The notes under the pieces were generated by a model. It had not been told where the DNA came from. It searched no databases and was given only the letters and a program-made list of their open reading frames with translations. Shown here piece by piece: positions 44,841-55,032 of a stretch of 64,000 nt of DNA. The position numbers and the translations under genes are program-made. Position 1 is the first letter of the stretch, and each line of letters opens with the position of its first letter. The stretch comes from GCA-2737725 sp965229355 (GTDB lineage: Bacteria; Pseudomonadota; Alphaproteobacteria; Rhodospirillales; Rhodospirillaceae): assembly GCA_965229355.1 (NCBI GenBank), contig OZ245869.1, positions 1,488,001 to 1,552,000 of the forward strand, given 5' to 3'.

Positions 44841-46637
44841 ATTTCCAAGTCTGCTCAAAGTTCAGCATCTACACCCGCCCCTGCACCAAAAGCAGGTGTT
44901 TGGCGCCGCCTGATTAACGATGCTGTGGTGCCTTACCTCGGCCAGTTCCTGCTGGCGGGTTTTTGCATGATTGTGGTGGCGCTTTCCACGGCAGCCCTGG
45001 CTTGGTTGATGGACCCTGTGGTGAACAAGGTGTTTGTGGAACGCCGGGGCGACCTGTTGTGGGCTGTGGGCATGGGCGTGTTTGCCAGCTTCGCCTTCAA
45101 GGGTGTGGCCGCTTACGGCCAAGCCATCATCATGACGCGCGTGGGCCAAACCATTCTGACAGATTTGCAGAACAAATTATTCCAGCACATTCTGAATATG
45201 GATCTCGCGTTTTTTGCGCAGCATAAAACCGGGTCGCTGATCTCGCGCCTCACCACTGACATCAACTCCATGCGGCAGGCGGTTTCCACATCGCTGACGG
45301 GCCTGGGCCGTGAAGCCTTATCCATGGTGTTCCTGATTGCTGTGATGTTTTACCAGGATTGGCTCTTGGCAACGATTGCCTTCGTGGTGTTTCCGCCGAC
45401 AGTGATTGGCGTGACCGGCTTGGGCCGTAAACTACGCAAAGTCACTGCCAACACCCAGGCGCAAACCGGCCAGTTCATGACGCTGGCCGAGCAAAGCTTC
45501 ACCGGCATTCGCGTTGTAAAAGCATACGGCTTAGAGAAATACGAAGCCAAGCGTGTGCTGGATATCACCACCACCATCCGCAATCTCATCATCGGCGCTG
45601 AACGCATCAAAGCGATCGCCAGCCCGCTGATGGAAACCTTTGGTGGTGTGGCGATCACAGTCATCATTGTCTATGGTGGTTACCGCGTGATCGAAGGCGT
45701 TACCAGTGCGGGCGCGTTCTTCTCGTTCATCACCGCGTTGCTGATGGCGTATCGCCCCATGAAGGCGCTCGCCAATGCCAACGCCCAAGTGAACGAAGGG
45801 TTGGCTGGGGCCGAGCGTCTGTATTCTATGTTGGATGTATTGCCAGCCGTGGCCGATAAGCCGGATGCAAAAGCACTGCACATCACACACGGCGACCTCG
45901 CCATTGAAAACGTATCGTTCTCGTACGGCGAAGGGATTGCAGCGTTGGAAGGCTTAACGTTGCATGCATCCGCTGGCAAAACCACAGCGTTGGTGGGCCC
46001 GTCTGGGGCTGGAAAAAGCACGATCTTCAATTTGCTTTTGCGTTTTTACGAAGCCAATGCGGGCGCTGTGTTGGTGGATAGCCAGAATATCGCGGATGTT
46101 ACGCTGGCCTCGTTGCGTCACAACATCGCATTTGTCGGCCAAGACGTCGTGCTGTTCGATGACAGCGTACGCGCCAATATCGCTTACGGCAAAAATGGTG
46201 CGGACGATGCTGCCATTGAAGCCGCGGCCAAAGCCGCGGGCGCGCATGATTTTATTATGGCGCTTCCCTATGGTTACGACACGGTGGTGGGCGAACGCGG
46301 GCAGTCACTCTCAGGCGGTCAGCGCCAACGCATTGCCATCGCCCGTGCGCTTTTAAAAGATGCGCCGATTTTGCTGTTGGACGAAGCCACCAGTGCTCTC
46401 GACACTGAAACCGAACGTCAGGTGCAGGCGGCTTTGGAACGCTTGATGCAAGGGCGCACGACATTGGTAATTGCGCACCGCTTGTCGACAGTTGCGCGTG
46501 CTGACCAGATTTGCGTTATCGATCAAGGCCGTGTTGCCGACCAAGGCAAACACGACGAACTTCTGGCCCGGGGGGGCCTCTACCGGCGTCTCTATCAGCT
46601 TCAGTTTGCTGATGCGGCGCAGATCGCTGCGGATTAA
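44841..46637 (+). CDS. msbA: MsbA-like lipid/polysaccharide ABC exporter, apparent ATT start
   Basis: This is a half-transporter with six membrane helices and a C-terminal ATPase. Walker A GPSGAGKST, signature LSGGQRQRIAIARA, Walker B ILLLDEATSALD and the H-loop IAHRLST are all intact. MsbA flips lipid A-core across the inner membrane, and related exporters move other glycolipids. The first standard start in frame is GTG 44925, but the conserved pre-helix WRRLINDAVVPYLGQF begins upstream of it. In frame, ATT 44841 sits 6 bases after GGAG (44831-44834), giving a 598-residue protein. I therefore use 44841; a conservative annotation would use 44925 (570 residues). The TPR-OGT gene follows after 24 bp. 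Confidence 0.85.
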   Translation: MSKSAQSSASTPAPAPKAGVWRRLINDAVVPYLGQFLLAGFCMIVVALSTAALAWLMDPVVNKVFVERRGDLLWAVGMGVFASFAFKGVAAYGQAIIMTRVGQTILTDLQNKLFQHILNMDLAFFAQHKTGSLISRLTTDINSMRQAVSTSLTGLGREALSMVFLIAVMFYQDWLLATIAFVVFPPTVIGVTGLGRKLRKVTANTQAQTGQFMTLAEQSFTGIRVVKAYGLEKYEAKRVLDITTTIRNLIIGAERIKAIASPLMETFGGVAITVIIVYGGYRVIEGVTSAGAFFSFITALLMAYRPMKALANANAQVNEGLAGAERLYSMLDVLPAVADKPDAKALHITHGDLAIENVSFSYGEGIAALEGLTLHASAGKTTALVGPSGAGKSTIFNLLLRFYEANAGAVLVDSQNIADVTLASLRHNIAFVGQDVVLFDDSVRANIAYGKNGADDAAIEAAAKAAGAHDFIMALPYGYDTVVGERGQSLSGGQRQRIAIARALLKDAPILLLDEATSALDTETERQVQAALERLMQGRTTLVIAHRLSTVARADQICVIDQGRVADQGKHDELLARGGLYRRLYQLQFADAAQIAAD

Positions 46638-46661
46638 CGGGCTACTTAAAGATTCAAAAAC

Positions 46662-48722
46662 ATGTCTGCACCGTCTTTCAATTTAGCTGTTGAACAGTAC
46701 CAAGCGGGTGATCGTGCCGCCGCTAAAGGCACCGCCGATGCGCTGCTGAAGCTCAACGAAAACGATGGTGCGGCCCTCAATCTCATGTCGATCTTGCAAC
46801 AAGATCAACGCGATTGGGCAGCCGCTGAAGCCTTTTCACAGCGCGCGTTGACTGTTGAACCGAAGAACCCAATTTATTTAAACTCGCTGGGCAATGCGTT
46901 GATCGCGCAAGGTCGTACTGAAGAAGCCATTAAAGTGCTTTCTGATGCGGTCTCAGTCGCGCCTGAAGAAGCCGACATTGTTTTTAATTTTGGCAATGCT
47001 TGCCGCGAAGCAGGCCGGTACGAAGATGCTGCCGAAATTTACCGCCAAACCATCGAATTGCGCCCCGGCCATTTGGGGGCCTATAACAATTTGGCCCTTG
47101 TTCTGCGCGCGCAAGGTGATGCTGAAACGGCGTTAACTGTACTCATCGAAGCGCTTGGCTATGCGCCGCGCTCGGCGGATTTGCGGTTTAACGTTGGCAA
47201 TGCCATGCGCGAGGTGGGTCGCCTAGATACAGCAGAAGCCTCCTATCGCCGTGCGCTGGAACTGAACCCAAAACACGCAGATGCCCACATCAATTTAGGC
47301 CATGTGTTGCTGCTGCAAAATCGCAAAGACGAAGCCGAGGCCGAGTTTAAAAAAGCGATCGCGCTCAATCCGAACCTCTCGACACCCTATGTCGGCTTGG
47401 CTGATTTGGTCGATACGGGCGATATGAACGCTGTTCAGCATCGCCGCGCGGTGCTTGAAATGAAACCCGACCTGGCTGTGATTCGCTCCAGCCTGTTGAT
47501 GTGCTTGCAGTACGACCCCAGCCTGTCGCGCGCCGACATTGCTAAAGAGCACAAAACTTTTGGCAAACTGTTCGACCGCAAAGATGGGCCAGCATTTTCA
47601 AAGAAGCATGATTTCAAACCAGATCGTAAATTGAATATCGGTGTGATCTCGGGTGATTTCCGATTTCACGCGATGCTTTTCTTTACGCTGCCGGTATTTG
47701 AAGCGCGCCATCCTAATCAGTTTCATCTCACATGCTATTCCACAACCGCACACCCTGACGAACACACATCAAAGTTCCGGGCTGTCTCTGACCGCTGGCG
47801 TGATGTACGCCAACTGAATCCCGATGATCTGGCGGCACTGATTGTGAAAGACGGTATTGATATCCTGATCGATCTCTCAGGCCATGCGCCCCACAACCGT
47901 CTGCTCGTGTTTGCAGCCAAGCCTGCACCGCTTCAAGTGGCGTGGGGCGACTATGTCGATACACGCGGGCTCAAAGCGATTGATGTGTTGCTGGGTGATG
48001 ACATCCACACACCAGCCGCTGATGAAAAGCACTATGTGGAACGCATCGTGCGTTTACCCAAAGATTACCTCTGTTACCGCGCACCAGACTATGCGCCCCC
48101 AGTGGCGGCAGCGCCCTGTTTAAAGAATGGCTACATCACATTTGGCTGCTTCTCAGAAGTGACGAAGGTGAACCCCACAACGGTGCAGCAATGGGCAGCT
48201 GTCTTAAAGGCTGTGCCCGACGCAAAGTTTTTGGTGAACAACAAACTGTTCACGGAAAGCGCCATGCAGGGCCGTTTGCTCAGCCAACTCATGGATGCGG
48301 GCATCGGTACCGACCGTTTGAAAATCGCAACCGGCGGGCTTCATGTTGAATTTTTAGGTCAGTATGCGGATGTGGATGTGATCCTCGACACCACGCCATA
48401 TTCGGGCGGACTTACGACCTGCGAAGCGTTGAACCAAGGCGTGCCGGTTTTAACGGTCACGGGTGATCGCTTCTGCGGGCGTCACGCCACAGCGCATCTG
48501 ACCCACGGTGGTTATCCCGACGGCGTGTGCAAAACCACAGTCGAGATGGTGAAGAAAGCCACAGCGTTCGCTGAAAAGCCCGACGAATTGGCGGCCTTGC
48601 GCCAAACCTTGCGCAGCAAGTTCAAAGCCTCAGCCGTATGTGACGTGAAGGGTTTTGCTGAAGCGTTCTACGGCATCTTGCGCCAAGAGTGGCAGGCACT
48701 CTGCCAGAAGCAGAGTGCCTAA
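46662..48722 (+). CDS. TPR protein with O-GlcNAc transferase (SPINDLY/OGT) domain
   Basis: This 686-residue cytoplasmic protein has about six or seven tetratricopeptide repeats over residues 1-235, with repeated LNSLGNALIAQGRTEEA-like units. A GT41 glycosyltransferase domain follows from about 320: IGVISGDFRFHAMLFF with its histidine, LIDLSGHAPHNRLLVFAAKPAPLQVAWGDY in parts, and the UDP-binding region ending DTTPYSGGLTTCEAL and GVPVLTVTGDRFCGRHA. The family transfers GlcNAc or fucose to Ser/Thr of proteins. The protein acceptor here is unknown; in alphaproteobacteria TPR-glycosyltransferases may act on flagellin. It is 24 bp after msbA and 5 bp from the convergent glutamate dehydrogenase gene. 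Confidence 0.9.
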   Translation: MSAPSFNLAVEQYQAGDRAAAKGTADALLKLNENDGAALNLMSILQQDQRDWAAAEAFSQRALTVEPKNPIYLNSLGNALIAQGRTEEAIKVLSDAVSVAPEEADIVFNFGNACREAGRYEDAAEIYRQTIELRPGHLGAYNNLALVLRAQGDAETALTVLIEALGYAPRSADLRFNVGNAMREVGRLDTAEASYRRALELNPKHADAHINLGHVLLLQNRKDEAEAEFKKAIALNPNLSTPYVGLADLVDTGDMNAVQHRRAVLEMKPDLAVIRSSLLMCLQYDPSLSRADIAKEHKTFGKLFDRKDGPAFSKKHDFKPDRKLNIGVISGDFRFHAMLFFTLPVFEARHPNQFHLTCYSTTAHPDEHTSKFRAVSDRWRDVRQLNPDDLAALIVKDGIDILIDLSGHAPHNRLLVFAAKPAPLQVAWGDYVDTRGLKAIDVLLGDDIHTPAADEKHYVERIVRLPKDYLCYRAPDYAPPVAAAPCLKNGYITFGCFSEVTKVNPTTVQQWAAVLKAVPDAKFLVNNKLFTESAMQGRLLSQLMDAGIGTDRLKIATGGLHVEFLGQYADVDVILDTTPYSGGLTTCEALNQGVPVLTVTGDRFCGRHATAHLTHGGYPDGVCKTTVEMVKKATAFAEKPDELAALRQTLRSKFKASAVCDVKGFAEAFYGILRQEWQALCQKQSA
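48694..48720. terminator. Hairpin at the OGT / glutamate dehydrogenase junction
   Basis: Perfect 11-bp arms AGGCACTCTGC (48694-48704) and GCAGAGTGCCT (48710-48720) around CAGAA. It lies inside the last codons of the OGT gene. There is no T-run on either strand, so it may protect 3' ends rather than stop transcription alone. Confidence 0.5.
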
Positions 48723-48727
48723 ACCCA

Positions 48728-51700
48728 CTAGCTTGCAATCAATGAACTGAGCGAACGGTTGGCGACAGTCAGCATCGCCAAGTTCAAGCCATCGGTGTTG
48801 CGAATTTCGCCGTACACCGCATCGTAGCGTTCAGCGTTGGACTTGTTTGCATCCACCCAGGCTTCAACCGCTTTTTCGCCGGGCAATTTCTTGCCCTTGG
48901 CTTGGGTGATGATGCGTTGCGCCAAGTTGCTTTGGTGGGTGTAAAGCTCTTCCACCGCAGCAGAGACGGCCAAGCGATCCCAGTGGCTAGCGCGCACCAT
49001 GCCTTCGGTGCGCGCGCGCAATGCGCCCATACCGAAGCGCTCGCCGGTCAGGTAGTAGACTTTCGCCACTTGTTGGATTGGCTGCTTCACCGTATCAGCC
49101 AAGCGCAAGATGTCGTTGGCGGCAGCCAAGCGATAGATTGACGCAACGGCAAACGCCAAATCCGCAGGTACACCCTTGGCTTTGTACTTGTCGGCCTGCT
49201 TATTCACATAAGCTGCCACTTCATCCGACCACACCGATTTGAAGTTCTGGCGCAGTTCTTTGACAGCGGGCGCAAGTTTGGCGATTTCCTTTGAAATGTC
49301 GATGGAGCCTGTGTTGTGACGCAAGAACCACAACACGCTACGTTCCACCATGCGTGCCACTTCGTTCAGCATATCGGTCTGCACGTCGGCGCTGACTTTA
49401 TTGTCCAGCGCTTCAATGGCTTTCCACACATCGCGCAAATCAAACGCTGTGCGCGTCACCACATAAGCTTTGGCCACATCTACCGGGCCTAAGCCTGTGC
49501 GATCCATCAACGTCGTCAGGAACGATGGGCCGACGCGGTTGACCAAACTGTTGGCTGCAACGGTGGCCACAATTTCACGGCGCAGTTTGTGGCGGCGGAT
49601 GGGTTCTAAGTATTTTTTACGAAGGGCTGTCGGGAAGTAATTGACCAGATCTTCCTCACCCGTGGGATCGTCGGGAAGATCAGAGTTGATCAGCTTATCG
49701 TACAGCCACATTTTGCCGTACGACAGGAACACCGCCAGTTCAGGGCGCACCAGCCCTTGGCCTTTACTCATACGCTCCTGCAACTCTTCGTCGTTCGGCA
49801 GGTATTCCACGTCGCGGTTTAGCAAGCCTTCACGTTCGAACAACTTCATGGTGCGCTGCTGACCTTCCAGCAATTCACCGCCGCGGCGTTGCAACATGCT
49901 AATGGTTTGCGATTGCTGATAGTTATCGCGCAGGACCAACTCGCCAACTTCGTTGGTCATTTCGGCCAACAGTTTGTTGCGGTTGGGCAGGGTCAGTTTG
50001 CCTGCCGTCATCTGCGCGTTGAGGAGAATTTTGATATTCACCTCATGGTCCGAGCAATCCACGCCCGCTGAGTTATCAATGGCGTCGGTATTCAGACGCA
50101 CGCCGCTCATCGCGGTTTCAATACGCCCACGCTGTGTCATGCCAAGGTTGGCACCTTCACCAATCACCTTCGCACGCACTTGTTCGCCATTAATGCGGAT
50201 CGCATCATTGGCGCGGTCTGAGGCATCGGCATGGGATTCGGTTGAGGCTTTGACGTAGGTACCAATGCCGCCGAAGAACAGCAGATCCACCTTCATACGC
50301 AAAATCGCATTGAGGATTTCTGTGGGTGTCGCTTCGGCCTTGTTGATTTCCAGCAGCTCTTTCATCTCGGGCGTAAGCTTGATGGATTTGGCTGAGCGCT
50401 CAAAAATGCCGCCGCCTTTGGAAATCAGCTTGGCGTTGTAGTCCGTCCAGTTCGAACGTGGCAGCTTGAACATCCGAACGCGCTCTTCAAACGACTTTGC
50501 CGTGTCTGGGTTCGGGTCGATGAAGATGTGCAGGTGGTTGAAGGCGGCTTGCAGGCGTGCGTGTTTGGAGAGCATCAAGCCGTTGCCGAACACGTCACCC
50601 GACATGTCACCCACGCCTGCCACGGTGAACGGCTGGCTTTGCGTATCCACACCCATTTCACGGAAGTGGCGCTTCACGCACTCCCATGCGCCTTTGGCTG
50701 TAATGCCCATGGCTTTGTGGTCGTAGCCAACCGAACCACCCGAGGCAAACGCATCACCCAGCCAGAAATTGTATTCGGCTGAAATCGCGTTCGCGATGTC
50801 TGAGAATGTGGCTGTGCCTTTATCGGCGGCCACCACCAAGTACGGATCGTCCGGGTCTTTGCGCACCACGCTTGCGGGCGGCACGATTTGTTCATTCACC
50901 ACATTGTCGGTGATATCCAAAAGCCCGCGTTGCAGTGTTTGGTAACACGCGATCCCTTCAGCCTGGAACGCTTCACGACCGCCACTCGTTGGCGGGCGCT
51001 TCACCACGAAGCCACCTTTCGAGCCGGTCGGCACAATCACCGCGTTCTTCACCATCTGGGCTTTCACAAGGCCCAAAATTTCCGAGCGGAAATCTTCGCG
51101 ACGATCAGACCAGCGAATACCACCACGCGCCACTTTGCCGCCACGCAAGTGAATCGCTTCCACGCGTGGACTGTACACAAACACTTCCACGTTCGGGCGC
51201 GGCAACGGCAGTTCAGGGATGCCCTTACTATTCAATTTAATCGACACATAAGGTTTGATCGAACCATCTGCGGCTTTTTGGAAGTAGTTAGTGCGAAGTG
51301 AATTTTCCACCAGTGTTAAGTAGCGGCGCAAAATGCGGTCTTCATCAGCGTTCGTCACCGCATCCAAGGCCGCCGTAATGTCGTTGATCAAGTTCGCCGC
51401 ATGGGTTGCCGTAATCTTGGCCTTCGAGCCGGTGTTTAAGGCTGGCTCAAAGCGGGCGACGAATAGGTCTACCAACAGGCGTGCGACGTTGGGGTGGTTC
51501 TCAAACGCGGTCTCGATGTAAGTCTGCGAGAACGGGAAGGCGACTTGGCGTAAGTATTTTGCATAACTGCGCAAAATCACCACTTCGCGCCATTTGAGGC
51601 CTGAGAACGTGACGAGTTTGTTGAACCCATCGCTTTCTGCGTCCCCATTCCAAACGCGTAAGAACGCTTCTTCCACCGGCTCGCGGATGCGTTCGATATC

Positions 51701-53608
51701 CAGCACTTTGCCGCCCGCGACGGTCATGAGGAAGTCGTGCACCCACACACTGCCTGACCCGCCCGAGCCTTGCGGCGTAATCTCGTGGTTCTCTTCGCCG
51801 ACCGCACGGAAGCCTAAGTTTTCCAGCACGGGGATCACGTCCGACAACGCCATCACGCTGCCGCAGGTGTAAATTTTAATCGCAATCGTTCCGGCGGTTG
51901 AGCGCGGCTTATAAACGTGAATGTTCACGCTTCTGTCGCCACCGCATTTCAGCACGCGGTCCACATCACCCACGGCTTCATCAGCATTGAAGCGCTCTTT
52001 GTACGACGTTGGGAACGCGTGGGCAAAAAGATTAGCCCGTTTCACACCTTCCGCTTCGCCGTGCGCCTTCACCAACGCATCTTTTAAGCTGTCGTTCCAG
52101 GCGCGGCTGGCTTGCACAATCTGTGCTTCCAGCGCTTTCACATCCACCTTTGGCACAGCTCCGGGTTTGGTTGCGATAATGTAGTGCACGCGCGCTTGGG
52201 CCGCGTCGCTCACTTGCGTGTAGAACTGCGACAGTCGGCCGTTATAGGCCTTCACCAGAATATCGCCGATCACACTGCGCAATTGGGTGTCGAAGCGGTC
52301 GCGCGGCACATACACCAAGCACGAGGCAAAACGCTCAAACTGATCCAAGCGAATGAATACAGCCGTCTTTGCGCGTTCTTGAAGGTGCAACAGCCCTAAT
52401 GCGACGTGTTGCAAATAGTCGTCTGAGCTTTCAAACAGCTCGTCACGTGGCAGGTTCTCCATAATGTTTTGGAGTCTCTTCCCATCGTGGCCGTGCTTAC
52501 GGAAACCGACCTTGGCGCGGATGCGATCAATTTTACTGCGCAAGATCGGCACAAAGTTCGGGCTATTGGTGTACACATCCGCTGTGAACAGGCCCACAAA
52601 CATGCGCAGGCCTGAAACCTTGCCCTTGTCGTCGAACATTTTCACCGCCACCACGTCATAGTGCACGCGGCGGTGCACGGTGGCGCGCTGGTTGGCTTTA
52701 ATCACGAGGAAGATGTTGGGGCTATCCAGGAAGTACGCAAACTGGGCGGGTACTTCCGCACCATCCACCAAACCATCAAACACACCAATCTGGCGCTTGG
52801 TTAAAACCCCAAGGCTTTCCTCTTGCGCGATGTTCACAATTTTCTTGGCCCCCTTGCCGTCCAGCGCATAACGCCGGTAGCCCAAGAACGTGTAGTGGTC
52901 ATCGTGCAGCCAGCGCAGGAAGCTTCCCACTTCTTCGGCGCGCTCGCGGCTTACGCCCGGCGATGGTCCATCAAAGTCCGCTGATAAGCGCCCGGCATGA
53001 CGGCGCATTTGTTGCCAATCACGTACCGCCAAGCGCACATCGTTCAGCACCGCACCCATGTTATCGCGCAAACGCTCGGCCATATCAGGGTCGCTGATGG
53101 GGCTGATCTCGATATGCATGACCGATTCATTCAATTGGCCAGCAGAGCCCGAGGACTCTTCATCGTCGCGTGAATCAAGCAGGCTTGTCAGTTTGCCGTT
53201 GCCGTCGCGCACCACTGTTAAAATCGGATGGATTGCGAGGTGCGGCTGCTCTTCCATGCGGTCCAACTCGGCGGTGACAGAATCCACCAGGAACGGCATG
53301 TCGTCGTTGACGATAATAATCGCGGTGCGCCCCGATCCATTGGCGCTTCCGTCTTTCTCGGTGTTGGGGATCACGCGAATTTTCGCTTGGCCCGGTGTGC
53401 GCGATTGCATCGTCTCCCACACCGTTGCGACTGTGGCATACAACTGTTCGGGGCTACGGCCGCGCAAATCATCCGGCGGGCTGCCTGCATAAAACTGTCC
53501 GATGAAGCGCTTGATGTTGTCGCGCTCAGCTGCGGGCGCTTTCTTCGCGGCAACGTCTTGTGTTTTTCTGATGATCTCAGCGATGTCGCTGTTGGCCCAA
53601 CCCACCAT
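48728..53608 (-). CDS. Large NAD-dependent glutamate dehydrogenase (GDH-L)
   Basis: This protein of about 1,626 residues converts glutamate to 2-oxoglutarate and ammonium with NAD+. It is the 180-kDa type found in alphaproteobacteria and actinobacteria. An ACT-like N-terminal regulatory region is followed by the catalytic core: RGGKVARGGIRWSDRREDFRSEILGLVKAQ in parts, PTGSKGGFV (catalytic lysine), AADKGTATFSD, and GVGDMSGDVFGNG (NAD-binding turn). A long helical C-terminus completes it. ATG 53608 (GGGGAG upstream) gives MVGWANSDIAEI; the frame opens at 53650. It is a lone gene that probably serves amino-acid catabolism. Confidence 0.95.
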   Translation of the reverse strand: MVGWANSDIAEIIRKTQDVAAKKAPAAERDNIKRFIGQFYAGSPPDDLRGRSPEQLYATVATVWETMQSRTPGQAKIRVIPNTEKDGSANGSGRTAIIIVNDDMPFLVDSVTAELDRMEEQPHLAIHPILTVVRDGNGKLTSLLDSRDDEESSGSAGQLNESVMHIEISPISDPDMAERLRDNMGAVLNDVRLAVRDWQQMRRHAGRLSADFDGPSPGVSRERAEEVGSFLRWLHDDHYTFLGYRRYALDGKGAKKIVNIAQEESLGVLTKRQIGVFDGLVDGAEVPAQFAYFLDSPNIFLVIKANQRATVHRRVHYDVVAVKMFDDKGKVSGLRMFVGLFTADVYTNSPNFVPILRSKIDRIRAKVGFRKHGHDGKRLQNIMENLPRDELFESSDDYLQHVALGLLHLQERAKTAVFIRLDQFERFASCLVYVPRDRFDTQLRSVIGDILVKAYNGRLSQFYTQVSDAAQARVHYIIATKPGAVPKVDVKALEAQIVQASRAWNDSLKDALVKAHGEAEGVKRANLFAHAFPTSYKERFNADEAVGDVDRVLKCGGDRSVNIHVYKPRSTAGTIAIKIYTCGSVMALSDVIPVLENLGFRAVGEENHEITPQGSGGSGSVWVHDFLMTVAGGKVLDIERIREPVEEAFLRVWNGDAESDGFNKLVTFSGLKWREVVILRSYAKYLRQVAFPFSQTYIETAFENHPNVARLLVDLFVARFEPALNTGSKAKITATHAANLINDITAALDAVTNADEDRILRRYLTLVENSLRTNYFQKAADGSIKPYVSIKLNSKGIPELPLPRPNVEVFVYSPRVEAIHLRGGKVARGGIRWSDRREDFRSEILGLVKAQMVKNAVIVPTGSKGGFVVKRPPTSGGREAFQAEGIACYQTLQRGLLDITDNVVNEQIVPPASVVRKDPDDPYLVVAADKGTATFSDIANAISAEYNFWLGDAFASGGSVGYDHKAMGITAKGAWECVKRHFREMGVDTQSQPFTVAGVGDMSGDVFGNGLMLSKHARLQAAFNHLHIFIDPNPDTAKSFEERVRMFKLPRSNWTDYNAKLISKGGGIFERSAKSIKLTPEMKELLEINKAEATPTEILNAILRMKVDLLFFGGIGTYVKASTESHADASDRANDAIRINGEQVRAKVIGEGANLGMTQRGRIETAMSGVRLNTDAIDNSAGVDCSDHEVNIKILLNAQMTAGKLTLPNRNKLLAEMTNEVGELVLRDNYQQSQTISMLQRRGGELLEGQQRTMKLFEREGLLNRDVEYLPNDEELQERMSKGQGLVRPELAVFLSYGKMWLYDKLINSDLPDDPTGEEDLVNYFPTALRKKYLEPIRRHKLRREIVATVAANSLVNRVGPSFLTTLMDRTGLGPVDVAKAYVVTRTAFDLRDVWKAIEALDNKVSADVQTDMLNEVARMVERSVLWFLRHNTGSIDISKEIAKLAPAVKELRQNFKSVWSDEVAAYVNKQADKYKAKGVPADLAFAVASIYRLAAANDILRLADTVKQPIQQVAKVYYLTGERFGMGALRARTEGMVRASHWDRLAVSAAVEELYTHQSNLAQRIITQAKGKKLPGEKAVEAWVDANKSNAERYDAVYGEIRNTDGLNLAMLTVANRSLSSLIAS

Positions 53609-53763
53609 GTACGTACGCTCCCCAAACTGGGGCGGCCTTGGTGAAATCACGGTCGCGGGTGGCCGCCCGTATTACGAGAACCTTAGCATAGTCAGGGCGT
53701 TAGGGCAGGGTTTGAACGGTTAAGTTCTGTGAATGCTGCGTTGCAATATATGCGCGCGGGATT

Positions 53764-55020
53764 TTATGCGTCGCCAAACAGGTGCGGTACAAATCGGCTG
53801 CGGTTGTGCGTGATCAAATTTGTATCTTCACGCAGACCAATACCACGGCTCACATGGTCAATCACCCAACTGCCAATGACAGCGCGGTGTGTGCGGCCAG
53901 CTGCATCCACGCTTTCGGCCAGTGGTGTCAGGGCTTGGTACACATAGCCTTCATCACCATAAGCGCCATCCAAGCTTTCAATCGGCGCACCTACAATCGC
54001 GCCGTCTTGGCCCAATTCAGCAATGGAAATGTTGGCCCCTTCACGGCCCAACAAGGGCTTCGCGACAATTTTGCTGCCGGGCGGGAATGCGCGCCGATCC
54101 ATGAAAGCCGGAAGCAAGTTCGGGTGATTGGGGTACATCTCCCACAACACCGCTAAAATGGCTTTGTTCGCCATTACGGCTTTCCACGCGGGCTCAATCA
54201 CGTTCAACCGCCGCTGCATCACGGAATGTGCCAGTGCCGGGCCGAACTTATCTTCGATCAGCCAATCCCACGGCAGAATTTTAAACAGCGTCGCAATGTG
54301 CTGATCATCGCCGTCGACAAATTCACCGTCTAATAACGACGACGGATCAGAAGCCTCAGGCGTCGTCCACCCAATGTCAGCAGCACTGACAAGTTTGCCC
54401 GATAAACCCGCTTCCATCGCGACATCCAGCATGTAGCGCAAGGTGCCTTCGTCTTCGGCGTGCGGCATCATGCAGGTGAAGTGCACGGCTTCGGGTGCCC
54501 GCATATCTTTCAGCTGTTGATCAACCTTCGCCCACGCCGCCACCAACCCTTCGTGAATGGAATTGAACTGATCTTGTTCGGGGAAGCGTTCTTCCAACCA
54601 CGCCCATTGCACAACGCTGGCTTCATACAAACCGGTCGGTGTATCGGCGTTGTACTCCAGCATTTTGGGTTCGGCATCACCGCCGGTATAAGCAAGGTCG
54701 AAGCGACCATACACACTGGGCTGATTGTCTTTACGGTTGGTCCAACTGTGCTCGATCAGCGCAATCATCTCTGGGCTGAACCCAAAGTACGGCAGCAGTT
54801 TGCGTTCTATCGCGTACCCGGCCGCCGCCGTGCACATGGCGTGCAGGTCTTCGGTGACTTGTTCTAACTTGTCGACTTCAGCGGAAGATAAATGCCAGTA
54901 CGCACTCTCATCCCAATAGGTTCCTGCATCTGTTGCAGTTGGCGCTGAATGCCACTCGAAGCCTAAGGCTTCAACCTTCGCAGCCCAGTCAGGGCGCGGC
55001 TGTATGGAAACGCGTTTCAT
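53764..55020 (-). CDS. ATP-grasp ligase of the glutathionylspermidine synthase-like (YgiC/YjfC) family
   Basis: This 418-residue protein matches the C-terminal synthetase half of glutathionylspermidine synthase. It has SVYGRFDLAYTGG, MLEYNADTPTGLYEA, and KPLLGREGANI, which forms part of the ATP-grasp site. It lacks the N-terminal amidase domain, as do YgiC and YjfC. The family joins an amine or amino acid to a carboxylate with ATP; whether the product is a small metabolite or a tagged peptide is not known. It is the third gene after a DUF350 protein and a DUF1190 lipoprotein, the same trio as E. coli yjfL-yjfM-yjfC, so the job is likely at the inner membrane. Confidence 0.9.
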   Translation of the reverse strand: MKRVSIQPRPDWAAKVEALGFEWHSAPTATDAGTYWDESAYWHLSSAEVDKLEQVTEDLHAMCTAAAGYAIERKLLPYFGFSPEMIALIEHSWTNRKDNQPSVYGRFDLAYTGGDAEPKMLEYNADTPTGLYEASVVQWAWLEERFPEQDQFNSIHEGLVAAWAKVDQQLKDMRAPEAVHFTCMMPHAEDEGTLRYMLDVAMEAGLSGKLVSAADIGWTTPEASDPSSLLDGEFVDGDDQHIATLFKILPWDWLIEDKFGPALAHSVMQRRLNVIEPAWKAVMANKAILAVLWEMYPNHPNLLPAFMDRRAFPPGSKIVAKPLLGREGANISIAELGQDGAIVGAPIESLDGAYGDEGYVYQALTPLAESVDAAGRTHRAVIGSWVIDHVSRGIGLREDTNLITHNRSRFVPHLFGDA

Positions 55021-55032
55021 CAGAAACGTATA

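Noticed and set aside
53764..55020. True glutathionylspermidine synthase/amidase
   Set aside because: The N-terminal amidase domain is missing and the partners are DUF1190 and DUF350, so the YgiC/YjfC group fits better.
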